A DNA stretch of 64,000 bases from contig JAUCEF010000007.1 in the NCBI GenBank assembly GCA_033558025.1, forward strand, positions 2,108,001 through 2,172,000, in the 5' to 3' direction. Below are positions 44,010 through 54,639 of the stretch, one piece after another. Source of the stretch: Phytophthora sp. 'mugwort'. Its lineage: Eukaryota; Oomycota; Peronosporomycetes; Peronosporales; Peronosporaceae. Positions within the stretch are counted from its first letter, which is position 1; every line of letters starts with the position of its first letter. The notes below the pieces were generated by a model. That model saw only the letters and a list, made by a program, of their open reading frames with translations. It was not told where the DNA came from and did no database searches. The translations under genes and the position numbers were made by a program.

Positions 44010-44719
44010 TTCTCTTGGAGGGCAACCTGGATCGCCTCTTCCAGAGTATTGGCCTGCACCCGAAATAGCTGGGTGCGGGCCGGGCCCACTCTTAGGCCGT
44101 CCATGAACACCGTCACCTTGATGTGTTCATGGAGTGGGTTTCCCACGAGGGATGCAGTGAGCTCCCGCATCTCCTGGATGTACTCGTGCAACTCACGTCT
44201 TCCGTGTTTACATGACAGGAAGCGTGACCGCTGGCGATACTCATACTTCGCCGGGAGGAACGCACCTCTGAGCTATTCACACAGCTGAGCTCAGGATGCG
44301 AAGCATCCAGACGTTGTCGCTTCCCGCGTATACGCCCAACTCTTCGCACGCCCGCTAAGGTTGGAGAGGGCGAAAGCCACCCGGAGGTGCTCGGGGAGAT
44401 GAGAGCCGCATCCATTGCGAGCTCTACTTCTCGCACCCAGAAGTAAGGTTTTCACCTTCCTTCCCTTCATATGGGTTTACCTTCAGCCTCAGCGGCTTCG
44501 GGTAGACCGATTTCGGCTCTGCGGTCGGAACCTGCAGGTTGCTCCGATCATGTTTGATGAGCCCCCGCTCGTACATGTCGAACCCTGTCACCCATTCGAC
44601 CTGCTCAGGTTGCGTTGACGACGTCAAGCCGTGCAAGGCATCCATGCCAAGATGCCAGCCATCTTACGAACGTACTCAGACTGTGAGTCGTTCAGATGAG
44701 GAAACTCATTCCGGTCCAT
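44006..44719 (-). pseudogene. gag (capsid part), copy B
   Basis: Mirror of 17951-18663 with the same frameshifts. One residue differs (Thr for Ala in the 44424-44645 frame). Confidence 0.7.
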
Positions 44720-44787
44720 GTTGCTAGGATCCAGAGGTTTCAGGTAGTAACCGCGTAGGCGTGGATTTGACTACAAGTGCTACCAAG

Positions 44788-45152
44788 TGTGACGGGGTAT
44801 ACAACACCTTGCGCACAGGAGTGTAACTTCCAGAGAGTATACAAACTCTCGGTGAACAGCAGTTCACTAGTCCCTGGCCTGTGGGACTGTTATTAGAATT
44901 AGGTAGATTTAAGACTGAATATATTTATAGGTGACCCCTTTTAATGCGTATACACTAAATATTAGTCACCTATAAAATACCCTAGATGTTATTCTATTGA
45001 GTGGCTCTGAGGTCTTTGTACCATATCTATGGTACCTATCCATGATGTCATTACCGTCGACGTCATAGTGATGTTTTAGCTACATCACTTAGTGTACTTG
45101 GGTACACCTGCTCTGAAGAGTGACTTGGCACTCTTCATGTAACCCCATTATA
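44788..45152 (-). repeat. LTR2 of copy B (365 bp)
   Basis: Same as the copy A LTR2, with the mutated start TATAATGGGG. One base shorter because of a missing A near 44820. Confidence 0.85.
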
Positions 45153-46576
45153 GGGATGAGGAAAAATTGACCTGTCTTTTGTCGTATTGTGGGCCTACTA
45201 ACTATTTTCCGGCATGCAAGAACAAACTATGCTGTTTGACAGGGATTATGCAGGTGTATTTCACAGAACGCCACTTCCAGGAAGCCCGACGTCCTCCACT
45301 ATTAGTAATAGTAACCAACTAACAGCTGATTAAGCTGCAGGCCAAGCATACTAGCAGCGATGGCTGGTTGGGAGAACTCGCTGTGCTAGGGTTGGCAGCA
45401 AGCGGTGGAGTTGGAAATTTGTTGGTCAGCAACGGCGCCATCGCAGATACCAATGCCGCGGCATTCATTCGTTCCAGCTACGCACTCCCCAATGCGATGG
45501 CTTCCCGCCGAACCCAGCGCTCCCAGCACGACCACCAGCAGTCTATGCTGGCAATGCTCGACAAGCGTGAAGTTAAGCGACGCGTCGAGTACGCTGAGTT
45601 CTCCCGTCAGCCGCCCTGAGACGACGACCCGAAGCTCTCCCCAGAGACTGTCCCTGCCCCATACTCGACTCCTGGTACAACGAAGGCGGGGCTGAAGCGG
45701 TCCGCCGCCTGACGAACCTCTCACCGCGGGAACTAAACCGTCTGTGGGTACCCCCACGTGACCCGATATTGAAATGTCGGTCGTGGGCGGTGCTCAGCCC
45801 TTTCAGGTAAGGACGTCTTCCTTATGACATTGTCCGTCCTAAAGCATGGAGGGACGTGGGATACGAACGCCGACGTCTTCCGCATCAAGACGCCGACATT
45901 CATTAAGACCGTCACCGCCTTTCTGCACGTTATCGCGCGAAGGCTGTACGACGATTGGGTGCGCGCCAAGCCGACGAGTGCACCATGCGGACCTTGATCA
46001 CGTCGGGTCGCACCTTCCCCTACTTCCCGTGCGCACTGGTATGCAACCGACATGACGTTTCAACAGTCGATCGTCCTGCAGGAACGATTGCAGAGGTGAT
46101 GCCCTTCTATAGCCACAAGCACAAGCTGTACGGACTTAAAGTTGAAGTGTCCGTGAACCCGCGTGGGTTTGCCATCGTCTGCAGTGAACACGCGCGCGGA
46201 ATACCCCCGGTATCACTATGTTCAGGGACAACACAGAATTTCACGACGCCATTCGCGTCAGCGAAGCGGACCGAGTGCCTAGGAGATGGAGGGCCGCTGG
46301 AGGAGAACTTCCTGGACGAGTGGGCCCTACTGGCAGACAAGGGCTACAAGGGCCTCGCCGACCAGAAGCGCTGCACCCACCCCAAGGAGGGCAAGAACCC
46401 CTCTCGCGTGAACCAGACGACGTCTCCAGTGATCGCGTGATCGTGGAGAACTTCTTCGGGCGACTTTGTACGCTCTAGCGTGTCTGCTCGGACAAGTACA
46501 GGTGGGGTGAAGAGCTGTACGATGATATATTTCAAGTTTGTGTTAGCCTGACTAACTTTCACGTCGAGTGCAACCA
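45153..46576 (+). pseudogene. DDE transposase fragment, copy B inner
   Basis: Mirror of 16093-17516; ends at the same microhomology join to gag. Contains the frames 45368-45619 and 45955-46440. Confidence 0.75.
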
Positions 46577-47175
46577 GCTGTTCATGGAGTGGGTTTCCCA
46601 CGAGGGATGCAGTGAGCTCCCGCATCTCCTGGATGTACTCGTGCAACTCACGTCTTCCGTGTTTACATGACAGGAAGCGTGACCGCTGGCGATACTCATA
46701 CTTCGCCGGGAGGAACGCACCTCTGAGCTATTCACACAGCTGAGCTCAGGATGCGAAGCATCCAGACGTTGTCGCTTCCCGCGTATACGCCCAACTCTTC
46801 GCACGCCCGCTAAGGTTGGAGAGGGCGAAAGCCACCCGGAGGTGCTCGGGGAGATGAGAGCCGCATCCATTGCGAGCTCTACTTCTCGCACCCAGAAGTA
46901 AGGTTTTCACCTTCCTTCCCTTCATATGGGTTTACCTTCAGCCTCAGCGGCTTCGGGTAGACCGATTTCGGCTCTGCGGTCGGAACCTGCAGGTTGCTCC
47001 GATCATGTTTGATGAGCCCCCGCTCGTACATGTCGAACCCTGTCACCCATTCGACCTGCTCAGGTTGCGTTGACGACGCCAAGCCGTGCAAGGCATCCAT
47101 GCCAAGATGCCAGCCATCTTACGAACGTACTCAGACTGTGAGTCGTTCAGATGAGGAAACTCATTCCGGTCCATG
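46577..47175 (-). pseudogene. Truncated gag of the outer unit, copy B
   Basis: Mirror of 15495-16092. Confidence 0.75.
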
Positions 47176-47242
47176 TTGCTAGGATCCAGAGGTTTCAGGT
47201 AGTAACCGCGTAGGCGTGGATTTGACTACAAGTGCTACCAAG

Positions 47243-47608
47243 TGTGACGGGGTATACAACACCTTGCGCACAGGAAGTGTAACTTCCAGAGAGTATACAA
47301 ACTCTCGGTGAACAGCAGTTCACTAGTCCCTGGCCTGTGGGACTGTTATTAGAATTAGGTAGATTTAAGACTGAATATATTTATAGGTGACCCCTTTTAA
47401 TGCGTATACACTAAATATTAGTCACCTATAAAATACCCTAGATGTTATTCTATTGAGTGGCTCTGAGGTCTTTGTACCATATCTATGGTACCTATCCATG
47501 ATGTCATTACCGTCGACGTCATAGTGATGTTTTAGCTACATCACTTAGTGTACTTGGGTACACCTGCTCTGAAGAGTGACTTGGCACTCTTCATGTAACC
47601 CCATTATA
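47243..47608 (-). repeat. LTR1 of copy B (366 bp)
   Basis: Starts TATAATGGGG on the minus strand, as LTR2 does, whereas LTR1 of copy A starts TGTAACGGGG. The flank beyond it is transposase sequence identical to that next to LTR2. Confidence 0.85.
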
Positions 47609-49249
47609 GGGATGAGGAAAAATTGACCTGTCTTTTGTCGTATTGTGGGCCTACTAACTATTTTCCGGCATGCAAGAACAAACTATGCTGTTTGACAGGG
47701 ATTATGCAGGTGTATTTCACAGAACGCCACTTCCAGGAAGCCCGACGTCCTCCACTATTAGTAATAGTAACCAACTAACAGCTGATTAAGCTGCAGGCCA
47801 AGCATACTAGCAGCGATGGCTGGTTGGGAGAACTCGCTGTGCTAGGGTTGGCAGCAAGCGGTGGAGTTGGAAATTTGTTGGTCAGCAACGGCGCCATCGC
47901 AGATACCAATGCCGCGGCATTCATTCGTTCCAGCTACGCACTCCCCAATGCGATGGCTTCCCGCCGAACCCAGCGCTCCCAGCACGACCACCAGCAGTCT
48001 ATGCTGGCAATGCTCGACAAGCGTGAAGTTAAGCGACGCGTCGAGTACGCTGAGTTCTCCCGTCAGCCGCCCTGAGACGACGACCCGAAGCTCTCCCCAG
48101 AGACTGTCCCTGCCCCATACTCGACTCCTGGTACAACGAAGGCGGGGCTGAAGCGGTCCGCCGCCTGACGAACCTCTCACCGCGGGAACTAAACCGTCTG
48201 TGGGTACCCCCACGTGACCCGATATTGAAATGTCGGTCGTGGGCGGTGCTCAGCCCTTTCAGGTAAGGACGTCTTCCTTATGACATTGTCCGTCCTAAAG
48301 CATGGAGGGACGTGGGATACGAACGCCGACGTCTTCCGCATCAAGACGCCGACATTCATTAAGACCGTCACCGCCTTTCTGCACGTTATCGCGCGAAGGC
48401 TGTACGACGATTGGGTGCGCGCCAAGCCGACGAGTGCACCATGCGGACCTTGATCACGTCGGGTCGCACCTTCCCCTACTTCCCGTGCGCACTGGTATGC
48501 AACCGACATGACGTTTCAACAGTCGATCGTCCTGCAGGAACGATTGCAGAGGTGATGCCCTTCTATAGCCACAAGCACAAGCTGTACGGACTTAAAGTTG
48601 AAGTGTCCGTGAACCCGCGTGGGTTTGCCATCGTCTGCAGTGAACACGCGCGCGGAATACCCCCGGTATCACTATGTTCAGGGACAACACAGAATTTCAC
48701 GACGCCATTCGCGTCAGCGAAGCGGACCGAGTGCCTAGGAGATGGAGGGCCGCTGGAGGAGAACTTCCTGGACGAGTGGGCCCTACTGGCAGACAAGGGC
48801 TACAAGGGCCTCGCCGACCAGAAGCGCTGCACCCACCCCAAGGAGGGCAAGAACCCCTCTCGCGTGAACCAGACGACGTCTCCAGTGATCGCGTGATCGT
48901 GGAGAACTTCTTCGGGCGACTTTGTACGCTCTAGCGTGTCTGCTCGGACAAGTACAGGTGGGGTGAAGAGCTGTACGATGATATATTTCAAGTTTGTGTT
49001 AGCCTGACTAACTTTCACGTCGAGTGCAACCAGCTGCGCGAAGATAGCGCGGAGGAGTATGCCCAGCGAGAGTATCGTCTCCTTGCCATTGGAAAGGAAA
49101 AAGCGAGAAAACGTCGCCTCTCTCAGGAGAAAGACCGCCGCCGCAAGCAACTGCGCCACCGCATGTCACTCGACGACCTGCCTCGACACAACGATGCTGA
49201 CGAGGGATCAGATGCTACGCGATGTAGCCAACATGCAGCGACCATGTGA
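47609..49249 (+). pseudogene. DDE (PIF/Harbinger-like) transposase, longest copy
   Basis: Coding from about the ATG at 47816 to TGA at 49247-49249, over shifted frames. Parts in order: GELAVLGLAASGGVGNLL, QSMLAMLDKREVKRRVEYAE, LSVLKHGGTWDTNADVF, YATDMTFQ with the first catalytic Asp, HKLYGLKVEVSVNPRGFAI, WALLADKGYKGLADQKR (second Asp), VIVENFFGRLC (Glu), YDDIFQVCVSLTNFHVECNQ, and a basic tail (EKARKRRLSQEKDRRRKQ). This matches DDE_Tnp_4 transposases. Only this copy keeps the C-terminal ~75 codons, so it is the closest to the original that the Ty3 complex joined. Several frameshifts and stops, shared with the other two copies, make it inactive. Confidence 0.75.
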
Positions 49250-50651
49250 CTACGTAGTGTGTAGTTACAAAGACTAGCACTGAGCAAACCGGGAAATCAT
49301 TGGAGATGATCATTTTGTTTGTCTCTTTTGCTGTTGCGTTGTTGTTAATATACTATAAATATATATCGCTTCAAGTCAGTGACTCGCGCGACCACATCAA
49401 ACTGGTTTAGCGACTAAACCAACCGACAGCGGAAATTTCGACTAGAACGCATACGAGAACGGACGATCGACTCGTAAAGGTAAAAAAGGATGGAAGTCGC
49501 AGGTTGCATAAACTTGACGAATGCGTGCATATGTCATCAAAAAATGAAATATATTGCTGTCAGCTTATGGAAATCGCGAGGAAACCCTTTCCTCTAGCGA
49601 GGTGCATTATTGCCGAAAGGAGGCTGCGACATCACTGTACCTATCTAAAAGTCCGTCTTTGTAATGCTTTCAACACCACAACGCTGGCTTTCAACGGCGA
49701 CTTCGATAGTGCTTGCATCTCATCGGAATGATGAAGCCGTCAAGAAGAGTTACTTCCGACGGATTCTGCCAGCGCTTTCAGACAAGGAGATCACTCTACC
49801 CCGCATATAAGGGTTATCTGCCCGAGGAACTCCGTGCAATACGCTTCATACAAAGGCTAGCGGGGCACTCCGTGGCTAGCCGAACCAGATGACCTTCTGA
49901 TAAATAGATGTGAATAGCGTGATATGTATCTAGCCGGTGCGGGGCCTTCTTAGGCGCCCGTCTAAACACCTATGTTACCGCATCTTGATTTAACATGTAA
50001 ACAGCACCCAGCTAATCGACCATGCAAGTAGAAAGCGAACTGAAGTCAGCCATTTAAAGGCTACGCTAGAAGTTCAGCCTTTTCACACTAGATCTTAATC
50101 CGCTCCCAGCAAAAGCCACACCTTACGTCCTGCAACAACTTCCTCTGTGATGTACAAGTGGTACCATGTGAGAGAAGAAGGATAAGCTACTCAGCTGAAC
50201 ATCAGCACTTTAGAGTGGCTTTGCACCACCAATTAGCGGGCAAAGCAGCACCATAAAGGTAGAGGTTGCCACTTACCATAGGACGGAGTATATCCGCCAT
50301 CGGGTTTGCATGGAGCACTGTAGATCTGGTGGTCTGTCACTAGTGTCACTGGAGCCATACCAACTCGTTGAGCTCAACTCATCATTATCTAGTCCACTTC
50401 TCAGTGCACACCCATCGAGTGACGGGGTCGTCCAAGAGCTTTTATCTCAGCGCAAACCGCGACGACATCGACTCGTCAATTGCGTTCCGACAAAATCTCC
50501 AACACGTAGGAAGCATGTAGACAAGTGGTAACAATAATGCACTGACGCTAATACAAAAAAAAACATTCTAACACTGTGTATTCCCTGTTCATACGCTAAC
50601 GTGACGGCGCACCAAGCTGCTCGTTTTCAGCGGCCTCCCGTTGAACGGCGC
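49250..50651. other. No gene recognised
   Basis: Short frames without motifs. The plus frame 50601-50846 is the shadow of the pyruvate kinase relic. Confidence 0.45.
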
Positions 50652-51163
50652 TTACTGGACGTCGGCAACGCCGATGACGATTTCCCGGCCGAGGTCGTCC
50701 GAGAACCTGTCGCCGCTGATCACAACGACGTGGTCGTCAGCAAACACCCCGCCCATCTTCTTGGGGTGGGCGATGGCATCGGCGGAGTTCGGGGCACGGT
50801 CGACGTAGGCCGGGACCACGGGGTAGAGGCCGCGATGGATCTGTAGCTGTCGGGTCAGTCGTGAAGCACATGACAGGCACAGCTTATTTGTACTTGGCGA
50901 CCTTGCGAGCTGTGTACCCGATGCGGATGAGCACGATCATGAGCTGCGCGTTCGTCTTGTTGGAGGTCTTGACAGCCGAGGACGCGGCCGACCCGACGTC
51001 CGACGTGGGCGGGTCGAACTGGGACTTGGCCTGGTAAGTTGGCTGCTCTGTTGGTCGGCTTCCTTGTTGCACGGGTCCACAAGCCATCATGTGCTCGCCC
51101 TGTTCGTAGATAACCACGTAATCCACTTCCGTGCATTTCAATATCTTGTAGCGTCCTCGACAT
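50652..51163 (-). pseudogene. Pyruvate kinase C-terminal domain, pseudogene fragment
   Basis: The minus strand reads EQGEHMMACGPV, then SDVGSAASSAVKTSNKTNAQ, LMIVLIRIGYTARKVAKYK, an in-frame TAA, VPVMCFTTD, a one-base shift, RQLQIHRGLYPVVPAYVDRA, and DDHVVVISGDRFSDDLGREI before a stop at 50652. The order 'SA-v-tA, -liv-lt-sG-tAr-vakYkP, vPv---T-----rql-i-rGlyPv, gD-vvv-sG' is that of the pyruvate kinase C-terminal (allosteric) domain. The barrel domain is absent and two lesions interrupt it, so it is a fragment of the glycolytic gene, perhaps moved by a transposon. No intron is needed. Confidence 0.7.
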
Positions 51164-51876
51164 GTATCACCAGAGTCCAGGCAGCGCTGAGAAGTGCAAT
51201 TCGTAAGAAATGCAACGCATCTTGTGTCGATTAGCGGCCAACGTATCCTCGCAGCGCTCGATGTGATCCATTGTACACTTCAGCAGGTAATTTCCTGTCA
51301 CGAACAAAGCGAGATAAGCCTGCCTAGAACGTTTTGTAGGGCGTCTCATCACCCGTTTTCCGTATCTCCTGCAACGGAAAGCGCTCTCGACGCCGCGCAG
51401 CTCCATAGAGCTCGAGAAATCTTCGAAAATGTATATTTATTGCAGCTTATATTTTATTATTAACTTGATGCGTCCGTGCCAAATTGCAGCCTCGCCTTTG
51501 CTAGTGGTTGTGAGCTTAGTTATTGTGTGAAATCCGCCTTCGTCAGTGTCGCTTTCCTACTTTGAAGTGAGTGCCCTTTCCGACACCACGAGTTGTCGTC
51601 TGCCTCTTTTTTTTTAGTGCTGGCTAGTGATTGACTATTTTTCAGCAGTAAATATAGGGAGGCACTCGTACAAGATTTATAAAGCAGCATATGCAGAGCA
51701 CACGATCGCAGTCGGTGTTCATCATGTAGGGAACAGCTGCGATGACGAGATGTCGCAGCCCTTTCTCGGAAGCGCAAACGGTGGTTGCCACCCGCCTGCA
51801 GCACAAACAATTGCGATAGCAACAGCAATAGAAAACAAGAGCTGTTAAGAAATCGCGCAACGTAGCATGTGTCCCC
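51164..51876. other. No gene recognised
   Basis: Short frames only on both strands. Confidence 0.45.
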
Positions 51877-52323
51877 ATGCGGCTTTGCTCTGCTGCAGCT
51901 GCGCTGCACGAATCTAACCAACAATCAGTGGCGAAAAGCAAAGAAGAAGTCAGCCGGCGGCTGGTCGTTCTTCTATTCAGGAATAGTCGCCTTCCGTCCC
52001 AGCGCAACACGAGGAGTATTGCGACAACCCATCGATCCTTTCTTGCTGGAAGCGCTGGCGGTGGTGACTCAGAAGGGCACGCCAAGGTGAAAAAGATGAA
52101 AAATGTTGCAGCCATAGTGACTTTATTTGTGGAAAGGCAGCTCTCCAAGCTGGAGGAAAATCCTGCTTGGCGTCTGCGGGCGCTGATTGTCCTCCTTGTG
52201 TCAAATATGGAGCAGCTGATCATCGGCAAGGAGCCCTTTGGTGACAGCGGCCCTCACGCACGAAAAAGCGTTGGCGCAATCGCTGCAGTAAGACAAGTGG
52301 CCTATTTTTTCGGCAATCTCTGA
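51877..52323 (+). other. Unrecognised ORF (148 codons)
   Basis: Open frame with a helical, charged second half (FVERQLSKLEENPAWRLRAL, IVLLVSNMEQLIIGKEPFG). No family known. The antisense frame 51642-52229 is Cys/Ser/Arg-rich and looks like the shadow. May be a remnant of a repeat-encoded protein. Confidence 0.25.
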
Positions 52324-52846
52324 TGAAGTTCTCATCCGCTACCAGGACGTAGTGAACCAAACGGGTCACATCGGGTTCTGGCGAGGTTTATCAGACGCTT
52401 TTGGTCAAGGACGTGGTGCTAACACGGTGTTAACCTGGGAGCGGTGATGCGGGCAGATGCTCCGAGACTTTGCGTGGGGATGTAACATGATCTAGCTGAG
52501 AACAATGATCCGATTTCCGACTCGCGCCTGCCAAGAGCATCTTAGGTAAGGCCCATGGAGTCTAAGTTGAAATAGGATCGGATTGGTTGATATTGCGTCG
52601 CGCAGGTGCGATGCGGACCAGTTGTGTACACCACTGCGGACCTGTGGCTCACAGGGGTCCACTTGGGACTTACAGGAAGGACCGATTCTGAATATCACTT
52701 TCTCTTTTGCATTGCTAATCTCATCACGCCTGGAAGTGACCACACCGGTCTGAGGACCGACTTCCAACAGGTTTATGAGCTCAATGAACGACGCTAATAA
52801 CGTCTGCGACCACGCCGACGGTAGTTACCAGTCGCGAAAGGATTGG
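52324..52846. other. No gene; possible copia LTR/leader
   Basis: Directly upstream of copia gag. A TGTAACATG at 52481 could be an LTR start, but no second copy is present to prove it. Confidence 0.35.
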
Positions 52847-54330
52847 TATGTCAGACAATGACAAAGAGAAGGTCATCACGGTCGCTCACGAAAGGGGCGG
52901 CGGTACAACTAAAGGGGCCGACACGACGAAGCTGCTAACGCTCGTGCGTGGGTTGGCTGGACGGCTCGACTGACTTGAGGGGTCGCAGTCCAAGCTGGAC
53001 AAGAGCTGGAGGACGACGGAATGATGTGCGCGCGCAACGTCGGCATACCCACGATTCCACCCATGAACTCAAGTTTGCTCGCATTTGGCATCGGGCGAGG
53101 CACGGGCATGCATATTGACTATCTGGCTGGTTCGCCACATACGCCGGTCATGAACACGCCGCGCAGGCCTGTTGCCGCGCCTCAGTACTTCGGACAGCAG
53201 CTGTCTGGGTACGGATTACTCATGTCGGAGCTGCAAAGCCTTTACACGGCAGATGATGCTGCACGTGCTGCACGCGCTGCACTGCCACACACATCGGCAC
53301 CCATGCCTCAAGGCGTTCAGGAGCAGGTAGGAGAAGGAGGGGTTTCGGGGCGGAATCAGAGCAACGCGGTGGATAGGTACCCAGATGTGGGCCAGAAGAA
53401 GCTGGCGATACGCCCACCGACTGGAAGGAACTGTACGTTGGACTAGGTTCTGGCTTTCTCGAGTGGGGTCGTAGGTTTGAACGACAAGTGTCCGTCGGGC
53501 AGTCCGCCTGTGGCTTCCTTTGGCCAGAAGACGTCAACATAGATCTGCTAGGACATTACTTGTCCGGCACGGCGTAGTGACACTACCATAAGCAGGTAAA
53601 TGTATGGTGGACGCAACACCCGTCGCTGCAGTACGTGATGGAGAGGATGCTTGAGGCTTTCAAGACGAACATCACGTCAGCTCAAGCAATGAAGTTGTTC
53701 ACAAGATGCAAAGCGTATATGGCCTGAACATTGTATGTAGTTGGTGGCTATATCCGAGGCATGAGATGGAGGGGCTGATTATATGGTCCTAAACAACATT
53801 GTGCAGTACACGTCCGAGGACTTGCGCGCGGTGTTGATGGCGAAGGTGGACGGTTCGAGGACCGACTATCTACCACAGGCTGAGGAACTGGCGCGCTTCG
53901 CGCAGTCCTGGGAGCTGGAGCCTGCACGGCACAGAAACCTCGGTAAGGAGGTGGCTAGCGCGGTCTAGGAGAGTCATGGTAGAGAGACTCGACTATGTCA
54001 TGAGTGCAACCGCATTGGGCACCTTCGCGCAGCGTGTCCGAATCGGTTCGAGGACGTACTGGAAGCCCGGATCTCACCTTGGCGGTGAATAAAAAGTCGG
54101 CCGTGATCGACGATGAATGGATCCTGGATAGCGGATCGAGCAGACAGCTTGTCAATGATGCGTCGTGGTTGGACGAGGAGGAAACGTGTGAAGGGGAGTG
54201 CGTCAACCAAATGGAGCCCGCTCAGTTTAACTAAGAAGAGCAGGGTGACGCTGAGGGTACGGCGTGCGGGTAAGGTGCATGTTGCAATTTTCGAACCGCG
54301 GATAAATTGCCTAGGTGAGGTGACTTGAGG
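52847..54330 (+). pseudogene. Ty1/copia gag-protease relic, plus strand
   Basis: The ATG at 52847 (MSDNDKEKVITVAHERGG) opens gag. Later pieces read [36 protein letters not shown] text near 53430, [35 protein letters not shown] and YTSEDLRAVLMAKVDG, a copia-type gag. The CCHC knuckle CHECNRIGHLRAACP is at 53995-54039. Protease starts near 54112 with DEWILDSGSSRQLVNDASWL. Sequence ends in rotted protease at about 54330. Many stops. The rest of pol is not downstream; an opposed copia relic follows. Confidence 0.65.
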
Positions 54331-54639
54331 GGTTGATAGTTAAATCGAAAGTGAACATTTAAAATCGTTAGCATTGTCGGTCATACTACAGCTATCTCTA
54401 TTCACCTGTTAGTGATCTTGCGACCCTCGCTCATATGCAAAACGGTGTCATCTCCCACCATCCTGACGTCATTATTTCATGTAGCCAAATGCAGTGAGCT
54501 GTCTCTCGTCGCTGCGCTACCGCACCATTTTCTTGCTTGCTTCCTTCTCTTGCTGGGCTGGCGATCACCACGAGCTAGCTCTCACGTCACACTTCTCATC
54601 CTTCCAGTCATCGTGACCCTTCCACCAACTTGATGGTGA
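54331..54639. other. No gene recognised
   Basis: Spacer between two opposed copia relics; possibly LTR remnants. Confidence 0.35.

Larger units (their letters stand above)
36982..47608 (-). mobile_element. Composite Ty3/gypsy chromovirus complex, copy B (inverted)
   Basis: Reverse copy of A with the same parts in the same order. Reading the minus strand: LTR1-B, truncated gag, transposase fragment, LTR2-B, gag, protease, RT, RNase H, integrase, chromodomain, antisense region, 3' LTR. All open frames in A recur with the same lengths and nearly the same residues. Differences seen are few: the antisense ATG, single bases near 44621 and 37796, a missing A near 44820. Its 3' LTR lacks the last ~6 bp (ends at GTATGCCCC). 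Beyond LTR1-B the flank is the longer transposase copy, unlike A, where the flank is unrelated sequence. Confidence 0.85.

Noticed and set aside
51642..52229. 195-codon minus ORF, Cys-rich
   Set aside because: No signal peptide and no ordered Cys pattern; overlaps the more protein-like plus frame.
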